NCBI GenBank assembly: GCA_964450915.1
Contig: CAYVFG010000004.1
Coordinates: 1 to 59,976 of the forward strand
Length of the DNA stretch: 59,976 bases
Source of the DNA: HO2-45-11b sp964450915
GTDB taxonomy: Bacteria > Patescibacteriota > Andersenbacteria > UBA10190
Direction: 5' to 3'
A program made the translations under genes and the position numbers. The notes below the pieces were generated by a model that was given only the letters and a program-made list of their open reading frames with translations, was not told where the DNA came from and ran no database searches. This document shows positions 24,954-32,581 of this stretch, one piece after another (the first letter of the stretch is position 1; each line of letters begins with the position of its first letter).

Positions 24954-26129
24954 TCACGAGCCTACCTTCTGGACAACGGAAGAAACGGACCCGTCTGCAA
25001 GCGTTGTAGTAAGCTCTTCCCCAGTACGAATATCGTGTGCGCTCTTTATCACTTTTCCGGAGCTATTCCGTGTAATGCTGAATCCTCGTGCAAGTATTTG
25101 CTGGGGCGATAATGCTGCAAGGACGCGCTTCATGCCGTCTATCTTTTGATGAGATGAAGCAATATTGTCTTTAATTCGTACGGATACAGACCGAACCCGA
25201 TCAATTAATTGCTCGATATTTCGCGTTGCCTGGTGCAGCCGATTGCTCATCGCGTGAATCGCTGAACGAATATTGTTTTGATTGCTTTGGAGCTGGGTTG
25301 CAAGCGATGAAGAAATTGCCAGCTTCATGCGAGAAATATCTCCAAGAATTTCTTCTCTGCTTCGTACTACTAATTCCGCCGCATTGCTCGGCGTTGATGC
25401 CCGAATGTCTGCAGCAAGTTCTGCCAAACTCACGTCGCGTTCATGCCCGATGCCGACTATCGTAGGGGTTCTGGAACCTGCCACGGCGCGTACGACGTGC
25501 TCGTCGTTGAACGCCATTAAATCCTCTAGGCTCCCCCCGCCGCGCACCAGTACGATGGCGTCCAAGTTTTCCAATTCCGTATTCGCTGTTGCAAGCGCAG
25601 CTATGATTTGCCTCGGCGCATCGTCTCCTTGTACTTGGGTATGGATAAAAGATATGCGCAGTCCGCCCAGCCTTCCTTGTAATACTTTTAAGAAATCTTT
25701 GTATGCAGCAGCTTCTTTTGATGTGATAAGTGCGATATGCTGTGGGAATTTTGGAAGCGCGCGTTTGCGTTCCGGAGAAAATAATCCTTCTTGTGCTAAT
25801 TTTTTCTGCAATAGTTCAAATGCCCGTTTGAGCGATCCTTCGCCCGCTGGCTTTACTGACTGCACCACAAAACTTAAAAATCCTTTTTCGCGAAGATTGG
25901 GCTTTCCCGTAACGCGCACCAGCATGCCGTCTTCTAATGCAACTCGCAGCTGCCAAACGGTCATGAAGCATTTCAATACGCTTTTTTCGTCTTTAATGTC
26001 GAATGTGACCCATTTGTTATGAATCACGTTGAATCCGGATACTTCTCCTTCCACCACTAAATCCCCAAGAGAATCCAAGGCAATGTTAATTGCCTCTACG
26101 CACTGGCTTACGGATAATACGATTTCCAT
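24954..26129 (-). CDS. xseA: Exodeoxyribonuclease VII large subunit
   Basis: 391 residues, shorter than the roughly 450 of E. coli because of a reduced C-terminal coiled coil. It has the N-terminal OB fold (WVTFDIKDEKSVLKCFM), the catalytic core with VRGGGSLEDLMAFNDE and VGIGHERDVSLAELAADIRASTPSNAAEL, then the coiled coil and the GFSI end. Heads the xseA-xseB-NDH-2 operon. AATAGT lies 6 nt before the ATG, inside the 3' end of tspO. Confidence 0.94.
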   Translation of the reverse strand: MEIVLSVSQCVEAINIALDSLGDLVVEGEVSGFNVIHNKWVTFDIKDEKSVLKCFMTVWQLRVALEDGMLVRVTGKPNLREKGFLSFVVQSVKPAGEGSLKRAFELLQKKLAQEGLFSPERKRALPKFPQHIALITSKEAAAYKDFLKVLQGRLGGLRISFIHTQVQGDDAPRQIIAALATANTELENLDAIVLVRGGGSLEDLMAFNDEHVVRAVAGSRTPTIVGIGHERDVSLAELAADIRASTPSNAAELVVRSREEILGDISRMKLAISSSLATQLQSNQNNIRSAIHAMSNRLHQATRNIEQLIDRVRSVSVRIKDNIASSHQKIDGMKRVLAALSPQQILARGFSITRNSSGKVIKSAHDIRTGEELTTTLADGSVSSVVQKVGS

Positions 26130-26135
26130 CTATGT

Positions 26136-26141
26136 ACTATT
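26136..26141 (-). promoter_or_regulatory. -10 box AATAGT of xseA (leaderless type)
   Basis: AATAGT-ACATAG-ATG, gap 6 nt. The box overlaps the end of the tspO reading frame. Confidence 0.5.
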
Positions 26142-26748
26142 CCCTAGGTGCGGGGCATTGTGCAAATTGGCATTGTGGGCCGGTGCGGCCAACATAGGAG
26201 CCATCCGGACACATCTTTGCTTCTTCGGTGCAGATTCCAGCCCCATAGCCGATAGGCTGTTTATTTAATTGCCACACAGAAAAATTTAAATATCCCGCAA
26301 ACGTTACCCATAGAATATATGGCAGCAATAAATAGGCCGCCGTTTTATTAACGGGTTTAAATGCGTATATGGTCAGTGCGATAAAAATCCACATGGCTAG
26401 TAAATTCAAAAATGCCAGCGCGGGGTTATGAAGCCCGAAAAAGATAATCGACCACATCGTGTTGAGGAGCAATTGCGCAACAAATATCCATAGTGCAAAT
26501 TCGATCATTTTCCGCTTCTTTTTCTGTTTTGTTGTTCGATACTGTTCCCAAATAAGAAATACGGCAACGCCCATCAGCGCATACAGCAATGTCCATACCG
26601 GCCCGAATACCCAGCTTGGCGGATTGAGCATTGGCTTTGTGAGCGTTGCATACCAGTTAGTGATTTCAGGTGCTGTAAAGATCGACCCAAGCGCTCCTGC
26701 AATTTCGCATGCTGCTATAAAGAATATCGCCCGTCCCCATGTGTTCAT
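26137..26748 (-). CDS. TspO/MBR-family membrane protein with Cys-rich C-terminal tail
   Basis: 203 residues. Five TM helices with TspO hallmarks: a WYATLTKPMLNPPSWVFGPV segment (about 32-51) and WTLLYALMGVA, then LNTMWSIIFFGL and LLPYILWVTFAGYLNFSVW. TspO binds porphyrins and steroids in other organisms. Unusual is the tail of about 35 residues after TM5 with GICTEEAKMCPDGSYVGR and GPQCQFAQCP, a four-Cys motif that looks like a small disulfide-bonded module. TATACT lies 6 nt before the ATG. Confidence 0.92.
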   Translation of the reverse strand: MNTWGRAIFFIAACEIAGALGSIFTAPEITNWYATLTKPMLNPPSWVFGPVWTLLYALMGVAVFLIWEQYRTTKQKKKRKMIEFALWIFVAQLLLNTMWSIIFFGLHNPALAFLNLLAMWIFIALTIYAFKPVNKTAAYLLLPYILWVTFAGYLNFSVWQLNKQPIGYGAGICTEEAKMCPDGSYVGRTGPQCQFAQCPAPRE

Positions 26749-26754
26749 GAAGAA

Positions 26755-26760
26755 AGTATA
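26755..26760 (-). promoter_or_regulatory. -10 box TATACT of tspO (leaderless type)
   Basis: TATACT-TTCTTC-ATG, gap 6 nt. Confidence 0.6.
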
Positions 26761-26777
26761 GCACAGATTTTTACGTG

Positions 26778-26848
26778 TTCCCGGGCATGGATTCGAACCA
26801 TGATTCAGAGATCCAAAGTCTCTTGTCCTGCCTTTAGACGACCCGGGA
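26778..26848 (-). tRNA. tRNA-Gln (anticodon TTG)
   Basis: 71 nt. Acceptor TCCCGGG pairs with CCCGGGA and the discriminator is A. The anticodon arm is AGAGA-CTTTGGA-TCTCT, giving UUG (reads CAA). The T arm is CATGGTTCGAATCCATG. CCA is not encoded. Very similar in body to tRNA-Gln(CTG) at 3807, so probably paralogous copies. Confidence 0.93.
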
Positions 26849-26857
26849 GTGATGTTG

Positions 26858-26886
26858 ATACTAATGAATTATTTGATTTTCGGCAA
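26858..26886 (-). promoter_or_regulatory. Promoter of tRNA-Gln(TTG), TTGCCG-17-TAGTAT
   Basis: TAGTAT ends about 10 nt before the mature tRNA, with TTGCCG 17 nt upstream of it. Confidence 0.5.
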
Positions 26887-26908
26887 GAAAAGGCTATGTC
26901 GCCCAATA

Positions 26909-26937
26909 TTGACTTTTCTTAATATTTTCATCAAGAT
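26909..26937 (+). promoter_or_regulatory. Full promoter TTGACT-17-CAAGAT
   Basis: TTGACT at 26909-26914 and CAAGAT at 26932-26937. Leader of about 38 nt with GAAAGG before the ATG at 26982. Confidence 0.5.
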
Positions 26938-26981
26938 GGCAGTACACAAATACGGATCGTACTTTTTAGAAAGGCCGCAGT

Positions 26982-27425
26982 ATGGCAAGAGATATTCGTG
27001 AACATGTTCAGCTCGTTAAAGACCGGCGTCTGGAAATGGTTGAATTAGCGCGTGGATTGCGCCGTGCAGGAGTTATTGTTGGCTATGATCATCAGCTGCG
27101 AAGCGTATGCGGTATGGTTCCGTTTTTTGCGCTATTTCTACATGACTTAAGCGCAGAGACTCACATCCGTTTTCGGCTTATGGATTGGCAAACTGATTCT
27201 GATGTTGTGATTACAAATATTGGAACAGTACCGTCATCTGCTCAGAGAAAAGGATTTGCCTCCCAGGCAGTGCAAGAAGTAATTGCCTGGGCAAAAGAAA
27301 AAGATTTGCACGAGATACGTGCGACGCAAGTTTCAGATCCCGCATACGAAAAATTCTGGGAAAAGAACGGATTTGTTCGAGACGCAGAACCGAACGATTG
27401 TGGAGATTATGTATATCGATGGTAG
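26982..27425 (+). CDS. GNAT-family acetyltransferase
   Basis: 147 residues. The C-terminal half has the acetyl-CoA binding core: TNIGTVPSSAQRKGFASQAV (R/Q-x-x-G-x-G/A type loop) followed by a helix, then ATQVSDPAYEKFWEKNGFVR typical of motif B. The first 60 residues are variable. The acetyl acceptor cannot be inferred. GAAAGG lies 8 nt before the ATG. Stand-alone unit with its own promoter and terminator. Confidence 0.85.
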   Translation: MARDIREHVQLVKDRRLEMVELARGLRRAGVIVGYDHQLRSVCGMVPFFALFLHDLSAETHIRFRLMDWQTDSDVVITNIGTVPSSAQRKGFASQAVQEVIAWAKEKDLHEIRATQVSDPAYEKFWEKNGFVRDAEPNDCGDYVYRW

Positions 27426-27427
27426 CG

Positions 27428-27456
27428 CCGACACAAGAAATTGATGTCGGTTTTTT
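27428..27456 (+). terminator. Intrinsic terminator after the GNAT gene
   Basis: CCGACA pairs with TGTCGG over an 11-nt loop, followed by TTTTTTATTT. Confidence 0.8.
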
Positions 27457-27465
27457 ATTTGTAAG

Positions 27466-27494
27466 AAAAAACCGCCATAGCGCTGTGGCGGTTG
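27466..27494 (-). terminator. Intrinsic terminator of the FHA gene
   Basis: On the minus strand AACCGCCACAG and CTATGGCGGTT form the stem, followed by TTTTTCTT. It stands back to back with the GNAT terminator. Confidence 0.85.
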
Positions 27495-27524
27495 GGTTGC
27501 GATGCGTGTTTGAACCACGTGGAT

Positions 27525-27953
27525 TCACTGCTTTTTGACGGAAATTTGCAGCAGGCCGACGATGAACACGGACTCGTGCGGAACAACAAGGATTTCGTAA
27601 GGTGGGATTTGTTTGTCATTGAGAATGGTTCCGTTGGTTGATCCGATGTCTTGTATCGTCAGTGTGCCGTCTCTCCGCAACTCTAAAGCGAAATGAAATT
27701 TCGAAACCGATTTATCTGTCATGCCCTCATCTTCTCTGCCAAAAATCCATGCGCCGGGATTGGATAGCGGAAGATCCGTCACCAGCGATGATGGATGAAG
27801 TATCGATAGTGTGTATGCGGCGGGCTGGTACGTCTCGGAATCGGGGAATCGTTCCAAGAAGTTCGTTCTCCCCGCTTCGATACGTTCCCGCATGCCAACT
27901 TTCTGAGGCAGGATGGTCGAGAGAATAGGAAGGGTTTTTCGGAGGTCAAGCAT
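27525..27953 (-). CDS. FHA-domain protein
   Basis: 142 residues. The FHA domain occupies about 50-140: WIFGRED (the GR pair), SVSKFHFALEL (S-x-x-H), DIGSTNGTILN (the NG loop). Such domains bind phosphothreonine peptides. The N-terminal 50 residues are a helical extension (LRKTLPILSTILPQKVGMRE). No Ser/Thr kinase is in the window, so the partner is unknown. AAGGA lies 8 nt before the ATG; own promoter and terminator. Confidence 0.88.
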   Translation of the reverse strand: MLDLRKTLPILSTILPQKVGMRERIEAGRTNFLERFPDSETYQPAAYTLSILHPSSLVTDLPLSNPGAWIFGREDEGMTDKSVSKFHFALELRRDGTLTIQDIGSTNGTILNDKQIPPYEILVVPHESVFIVGLLQISVKKQ

Positions 27954-28003
27954 GGCAAGATCCTTTCAAGGTTTGAACGTGCGCGAAAAAACAGCGTGCT
28001 ACA

Positions 28004-28031
28004 TATATAGCATATATTATACAATTGTCAA
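28004..28031 (-). promoter_or_regulatory. Full promoter TTGACA-16-TATATA
   Basis: TTGACA (complement of 28026-28031) begins 3 nt after the dnaX stop codon; TATATA is the complement of 28004-28009. It drives the FHA gene with a leader of about 45 nt. Confidence 0.65.
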
Positions 28032-28034
28032 GTA

Positions 28035-29582
28035 TCAGCCTACTTTTGCTCCGAATACTTCTTGTACGTTTTTCAGGAGATCGTCTTCTTTGGTAATTTT
28101 TTGTTCGCGCATTGCAATGCCGGATACTGGTTGCGTTTGGAGTTGGCAGGTGAGCTTAACGGTGTGCCCCGTCACTTCTAAAATTGCTGATGTAACCATG
28201 TTTGCCATATCTGGTTTTTCGAAGAATGTTTTATGCAATGGGAATTGCACTGCAAGTGTTAGTGCGTTATTTTGGAGCATATTTGGCGATACCGCACGAA
28301 GGAATGTTGAAGCGACAGGGTTGTTTGCGCGTACTTTTTGAATGACGTCGTCCCAGGATGCTTGTATGTTTTGTAATGCGTCTGGCCGCCCATCGGGGCG
28401 AGCCTCGACCTGCGGGGCGGGGTTATCTGATGCGACAACTGGTGCGGGAGGATTTGGCGCTGCCTGCGGTGCTGGTTGTTCGGCTACAACGGATTGCTTG
28501 GTTGCTGCGGGGCTAATGGATTGTGCGGGTGTTTGGGGCGCTTGGCGTTGTATGGGAGATGGCGTACTCGACGCGCATGCCGTTACGATTGCGATTTCAA
28601 TTGCAATCATCGGATCCGGAACGATGGCCATGTCTTGGGTAGCAACTAAAAATGACCGCATAATAATCGTCAGGCGCTGCGCTGGCTTTCCTGCAAGAAC
28701 TTCCTTGATAACTTGTTCGCGTGCATTATAAATAGATTCCTGTAAAAACTGATCCGGATCGAACCCGTCTTGATATGCTTTGGTTGCAATACTGAGCGCC
28801 TCTTTTGCGTCGGAGGCAACGAGCGCTGTAATAAACGATTGAACAACTTCCGGAGAAGGAACTCCAAGCAGGCTGGATGCTTCTTGTGCGGTCAGCGCTT
28901 TGTCTGTTTGCGAAAGCAGCTGGCCAAGCAATGATTCCGCATCGCGATAGCATCCGTCGGATCGGGCAATAATAAACGATAGCAAGTCATCATTTGCTTC
29001 TCGCTTTTCTTCTTTAAGCAAGTGAGTCAGCCTGGTGCGCATTTCTGCGTCCGATGCGCGCTTGAACCGAAATACCTGGCATCTGCTTGCGATAGTTGCG
29101 GGCACTTTTTGCAGTTCTGTTGTTGCTAGTATAAAGATGACGTGCTTAGGCGGTTCTTCTAATAATTTTAATAGTGCAGCAAATGCCGGCGCAGATAACA
29201 TATGCACTTCGTCGATAATGTATATTTTGTATTCTCCGCCAGTAGGTGCAAGCGATGCCGTTTCCCGCAGCGCTCGAATATCGTCGATACCTCTATTGGA
29301 TGCGGCATCGATCTCTAAAATATCCATGAATCTGTTTTCTTGAAATGCCGTGCATGATGCGCACGTGCCGCACGGTTCTGCTGTGTTGGATGTAGTGCAA
29401 TTCAGGCGTTTTGCAAATACTCGGGCAGTTGTCGTTTTTCCCGTTCCTCTCGGGCCCTGGAACAGGTATGCATGGGCAAGTTTCTTTGTAAGAATTTCTT
29501 GCATAAGCACGCCCGTAATATGTTCCTGGCCTGCGATTTCAGAAAATGTTGTTGGTCTGTATTGTCGGTAAAGCGCTGGCAT
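28035..29582 (-). CDS. dnaX: DNA polymerase III subunit gamma/tau
   Basis: 515 residues. It has the N-terminal RFC-box start YRQYRPTTFSEIAGQEHI, Walker A GPRGTGKTT (43-51), zinc-binding Cys (LNC...CGTCASC), DEVHMLS Walker B, and LLKLLEEPP and SRC sensor motifs. A Pro/Ala/Gln linker (about 345-400) and a tau-like C-terminal domain follow. It is the clamp-loader ATPase motor; the delta'-like partner is at 44446. A -10 (AATAGT, gap 5 nt, or TAGAAT, gap 8 nt) precedes the ATG. Confidence 0.95.
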   Translation of the reverse strand: MPALYRQYRPTTFSEIAGQEHITGVLMQEILTKKLAHAYLFQGPRGTGKTTTARVFAKRLNCTTSNTAEPCGTCASCTAFQENRFMDILEIDAASNRGIDDIRALRETASLAPTGGEYKIYIIDEVHMLSAPAFAALLKLLEEPPKHVIFILATTELQKVPATIASRCQVFRFKRASDAEMRTRLTHLLKEEKREANDDLLSFIIARSDGCYRDAESLLGQLLSQTDKALTAQEASSLLGVPSPEVVQSFITALVASDAKEALSIATKAYQDGFDPDQFLQESIYNAREQVIKEVLAGKPAQRLTIIMRSFLVATQDMAIVPDPMIAIEIAIVTACASSTPSPIQRQAPQTPAQSISPAATKQSVVAEQPAPQAAPNPPAPVVASDNPAPQVEARPDGRPDALQNIQASWDDVIQKVRANNPVASTFLRAVSPNMLQNNALTLAVQFPLHKTFFEKPDMANMVTSAILEVTGHTVKLTCQLQTQPVSGIAMREQKITKEDDLLKNVQEVFGAKVG

Positions 29583-29616
29583 GACTCACTATTCTACTGC
29601 AAGCGGGCGTATTCTG

Positions 29617-30114
29617 CTAGCCCCTTTTTCCATGCTTAAAAATGAATAGCTTGCTTCCGAAAAAGTTGACGAATAATATAATTCCGATCGCAAGAACTTT
29701 TGCAGCAAGATCCTTGTTGGATCCAAACATTTGGCCGATAAAGAGCACATGGAATGCGAAATACGAAACAAGGATTTGATTCAATATCCATGTGAAAAAA
29801 TTGAGCGTAAAGTATCCTGCTCCCTGCTTGGCTGCGCTTTCGGTGGTGTCTTTAAACGTCCAGTATCTGTTAATAATAAAATTGCTGCAGATTGCTAAAA
29901 ATACGCTCACGTTATTTGCGGCTATGATTTCATTGCCTAGAATTGTGTACGTCGTATGCCAGCCGATAATGCGCGTTAAAAATCCGAATGTTGAAAAATC
30001 GACAATGGCTCCAATTGCCCCGGTAATGCCAAACTTTACAAACTGCTTTGCAATGGTGTGGTAGCGATCGGGTACGAATACGAGTACCCGCTGTTGAATG
30101 GATTCGAGTGTCAT
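29617..30114 (-). CDS. GtrA-family membrane protein
   Basis: 165 residues from the ATG at 30114 (MTLESIQQRVLVFVPDRYHT); open frame further upstream overlaps the preceding gene. Four TM helices with the GtrA pattern KFGITGAIGAIVDFSTFGFL, then NFIINRYWTFKD, then a final helix with FFGSKLFIF. GtrA proteins are thought to move lipid-linked sugars or act with polyprenyl-phosphate glycosyltransferases. 5 nt downstream of the gene at 30120. Confidence 0.88.
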   Translation of the reverse strand: MTLESIQQRVLVFVPDRYHTIAKQFVKFGITGAIGAIVDFSTFGFLTRIIGWHTTYTILGNEIIAANNVSVFLAICSNFIINRYWTFKDTTESAAKQGAGYFTLNFFTWILNQILVSYFAFHVLFIGQMFGSNKDLAAKVLAIGIILFVNFFGSKLFIFKHGKRG

Positions 30115-30119
30115 GGATA

Positions 30120-30653
30120 TCAATGATGAATAACGTGATCGACTGCGCCCCACTCGGCATCGCCGTGTTCTGGTACCAATACGGTTACTTCGTCACCTTC
30201 TTGCGCTTTGTAGAAAGTAACGCTCGCAAGTAAAATTTTGTATGTTTTATCTTCAGCCTTTACGCCGAAGTTGCCCTGATCGTCAACGACGAGCGTTCCG
30301 ACTACGCGCTTGCGCTCTACCGGATTGATTTGCTTGTACAAGAGCGACCCATCCGTTTCTATGGTGAGCTTGAGTACGTCTCCTTCTACGATTTTTGATT
30401 TGGAAGCGTAGTTTGGCGGAATCGGGTATTCTTCCCCGTCATTGCCTTGCATGTTCTGTCCATCAAAAACACCTTCAATAATACGCTCGCCCTCTAGCAC
30501 TTCTTCTGATGAAGCGGGTTGCGCATCGGCGGTATCTTCGAGTTGCGATAAGTTAGGCTCTTCCTCAAGTGCTTGGCGTACATACTGGATATTTCGTTCG
30601 GCGTCATCAAGTCGCTGTTTGATGAGTGCAATGGTTCGTGGATCAATAGCCAT
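30120..30653 (-). CDS. Conserved-looking hypothetical protein, 177 aa
   Basis: Not assigned. An N-terminal helix (AIDPRTIALIKQRLDDAERN) and an acidic linker (about 35-65) lead to a beta-rich C-terminal domain with IPPNYASKSKIVEGDVLKLT, LLYKQINPVERKRVVGTL and an end with VTFYKAQEGDEVTVLVPEHG. The domain looks like a small OB- or barrel-type fold; I recall similar proteins from other Patescibacteria but cannot name a function. In operon with the GtrA gene. Confidence 0.75.
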   Translation of the reverse strand: MAIDPRTIALIKQRLDDAERNIQYVRQALEEEPNLSQLEDTADAQPASSEEVLEGERIIEGVFDGQNMQGNDGEEYPIPPNYASKSKIVEGDVLKLTIETDGSLLYKQINPVERKRVVGTLVVDDQGNFGVKAEDKTYKILLASVTFYKAQEGDEVTVLVPEHGDAEWGAVDHVIHH

Positions 30654-30694
30654 AAAAGGTATGTTTGTGTTGGGTTATTCTTCTGCCTATATGA

Positions 30695-30700
30695 TATACT
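30695..30700 (+). promoter_or_regulatory. -10 box TATACT upstream of the 30719 glycosyltransferase
   Basis: TATACT ends 18 nt before the ATG, giving a short leader of about 11 nt without a Shine-Dalgarno. Confidence 0.45.
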
Positions 30701-30718
30701 GCTTGGAAATCTAATACA

Positions 30719-32212
30719 ATGTCCCGATTACAAGCAGGTCTATTACTATTTTTTATTATTTTAGCAGGGACTGCCGTGCGGTCGTACAGTATTACTGCCA
30801 GGAGTTTGTGGTTCGATGAAGCATTTTCGTGGAGACTGATTCATTTCCCTCTTGCGGAAATGATTGCGCGCGATGCGCAGGATGTTCATCCGCCGTTATA
30901 TTATATCTTCCTGCAAGGCTGGAGTAAGATATTTGGAAGTTCGTTGTTAGCCCTTCGCATGTTCTCGGTGTTTTGTTCGGCGATTGCGCTCTGGGCAGGA
31001 TATCTATTTTCTGCGTATGCGTGCAAGTCTCGAAAGGTCGGATTTCTTGCCGTAACGCTGCTAGCTATTTCCGGCTGGGATATTTCGTATGCATGGGAGG
31101 CGCGCATGTATCCGCTCGGAATGATTTTTGCCTTTTTATCTTCGTATGCATTATTGAAAGCTCTTAGGAATGTTTCTTTAAAATGGTCTGTTGCATATGG
31201 CTTTGCAGCTGCGGCGCTCATATATACTCATTACTACGGATACTTTACTGTTTTTGCCCAGGCGTTGTTCGCAATGATCTTTCTTATTCGAGCAAAAAAT
31301 ATTCGTCTTGCGCTTTATGCGGGCATTGCGGGCGTGCTCGCCGTTATATTGTATCTCCCGTGGATTCCTGTGTTTTTGCATCAAAATCAGCAGGTTCGAA
31401 CGGCGTATTGGGTGCCGCCCATTGCGATTACTTCGGTACCGGATACGTTTTATCAGTTTTTTGTTCCAACGAAAGAAATACCCCCGCATCATTTCCCGAT
31501 TGTTATTCTTTCTGTCTTGCCGATTGTCGGCGTGCTTTGCTTATGGGTTTGGCTGCTCTTTCAAAAGCGCGTAGCAAGAGACGCCACGGTACTTGTCGCT
31601 ATCCTTGGATTCATCCCGTTCGTTGCGGGCATTATAGTCTCATTTACGGGAAGAAGCTTGTATAACGACAGGTTCTTTGCGTTTGCGGGAATTTTCGTGT
31701 TTTGCGCGCTTGCATGTGCATTGATGCAAGTTCCCAACAAGATACTCAGGAGATTTCTCATAGCGGCGGCAATTATCGGTCTTGGTACAAGCTCTAGTAG
31801 ATACTGGAACGAATTGGATATTATGCATAAGCCCGGCGCGCACGGAGCGACGCAATATGTGTTTCAGGAACGATCAAATGACGATCCCGTGCTGGTGAGT
31901 TCCCCGTATGTATATTTTGCAATTGAAAATTATGCTGCTGATGAATTTTTATCTCCGAATGTTCCTCATTTATTTTCACAAACGGGCGAATTGTCGCACT
32001 TTAGCGGAGGGCCGATTATGATACGGAGCGATATTGCGGGCCCGAACGATATTAAAAAATATGTTGGCACCGTATGGGTTATTGATACGACAGGATATAC
32101 GGAGACGCCGTTTCAAGCGCCGAGCAACTGGACCGAAGTAAACAGTAGGACGTTTCCGGAAGTGTTCGTATATCAGGGCGATATTACAGTCAGGCAGTTT
32201 GAAGTGAAATAA
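30719..32212 (+). CDS. ArnT/PMT-like membrane glycosyltransferase (GT-C fold)
   Basis: 497 residues with about 11-12 TM helices. The first outward loop has the catalytic acidic motif of GT-C enzymes: ARSLWFDEAFSWRLI (DE, about residues 33-34) and DAQDVHPPLYYIFL (about 56-69). A soluble C-terminal part follows after about 375. Such enzymes transfer sugars from polyprenyl-phosphate donors to lipids or proteins outside the membrane. The gene is convergent with the structured RNA and ftsQ; its stop codon touches the U-tract of that RNA. Confidence 0.85.
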   Translation: MSRLQAGLLLFFIILAGTAVRSYSITARSLWFDEAFSWRLIHFPLAEMIARDAQDVHPPLYYIFLQGWSKIFGSSLLALRMFSVFCSAIALWAGYLFSAYACKSRKVGFLAVTLLAISGWDISYAWEARMYPLGMIFAFLSSYALLKALRNVSLKWSVAYGFAAAALIYTHYYGYFTVFAQALFAMIFLIRAKNIRLALYAGIAGVLAVILYLPWIPVFLHQNQQVRTAYWVPPIAITSVPDTFYQFFVPTKEIPPHHFPIVILSVLPIVGVLCLWVWLLFQKRVARDATVLVAILGFIPFVAGIIVSFTGRSLYNDRFFAFAGIFVFCALACALMQVPNKILRRFLIAAAIIGLGTSSSRYWNELDIMHKPGAHGATQYVFQERSNDDPVLVSSPYVYFAIENYAADEFLSPNVPHLFSQTGELSHFSGGPIMIRSDIAGPNDIKKYVGTVWVIDTTGYTETPFQAPSNWTEVNSRTFPEVFVYQGDITVRQFEVK

Positions 32213-32581
32213 AAAAATAACCCCGCCAGCTGGAGCTTTGCGTAGGATATCAGGAAAGTGTGTGGATACTTTCTCTTTCATCGCTAGGCAAAACCTCGAC
32301 AGCTGGTCGGGGGCTACAGAAACCGCCACGAACAAATCGGAAGAAGTGCTGCAACGAACAGCATGTGGCACGATTTGTTCGCGTGGATTGAAGCGGACGG
32401 TGAGATGCGAAAGGTCTTAGTCGATCATGAGCGATAAGACTATGTACAAGGCCCCGTATGAGGACGTTGCGCATAATGGGCAGTAAACTGCTGCTTGTCT
32501 TTGCTCGACCGGAACAACCTCCCCAATCGCTTGGGCTCAGCTTCTCACCGTCCGCTGTAAAAGATCAACTCGAAACTGACG
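32213..32581 (-). ncRNA. Candidate structured noncoding RNA, about 365 nt, family unknown
   Basis: The longest region without a plausible CDS. On the minus strand it has a promoter (32588-32617), three stem domains and a final U-tract (32220-32211). Domain I is closed by a perfect 13-bp helix (32393-32405 with 32543-32555) and holds hairpins at 32414-32440, 32480-32491 and 32522-32535. Domain II is a long hairpin, 32326-32339 with 32371-32386 (2-nt bulge). Domain III pairs 32221-32232 with 32300-32312 (one bulge) and encloses a GAAAGT/ACTTTC hairpin (32254-32273). I looked for RNase P, tmRNA, SRP and 6S hallmarks and found none convincing. The small ORFs in it look like shadows. Strand is inferred from promoter plus U-tract. 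Confidence 0.7.

Noticed and set aside
25282..26022. 246-aa plus-strand open frame over xseA
   Set aside because: Ser/Cys-rich shadow of a clear exonuclease VII gene, with no -10 or Shine-Dalgarno.
32250..32474. 74-aa Arg-rich ORF within the structured RNA
   Set aside because: No homology pattern. It crosses paired stems of all domains, and start and stop fit chance expectation.
32213..32581. Identification of the structured RNA as RNase P, tmRNA, SRP or 6S RNA
   Set aside because: An ACAGAAACCG string and a GGAAAGT string occur on the plus strand but only about 65 nt apart, without the other RNase P core elements. No tag ORF or tRNA-like end, no SRP tetraloop region and no 6S-like single hairpin were found.
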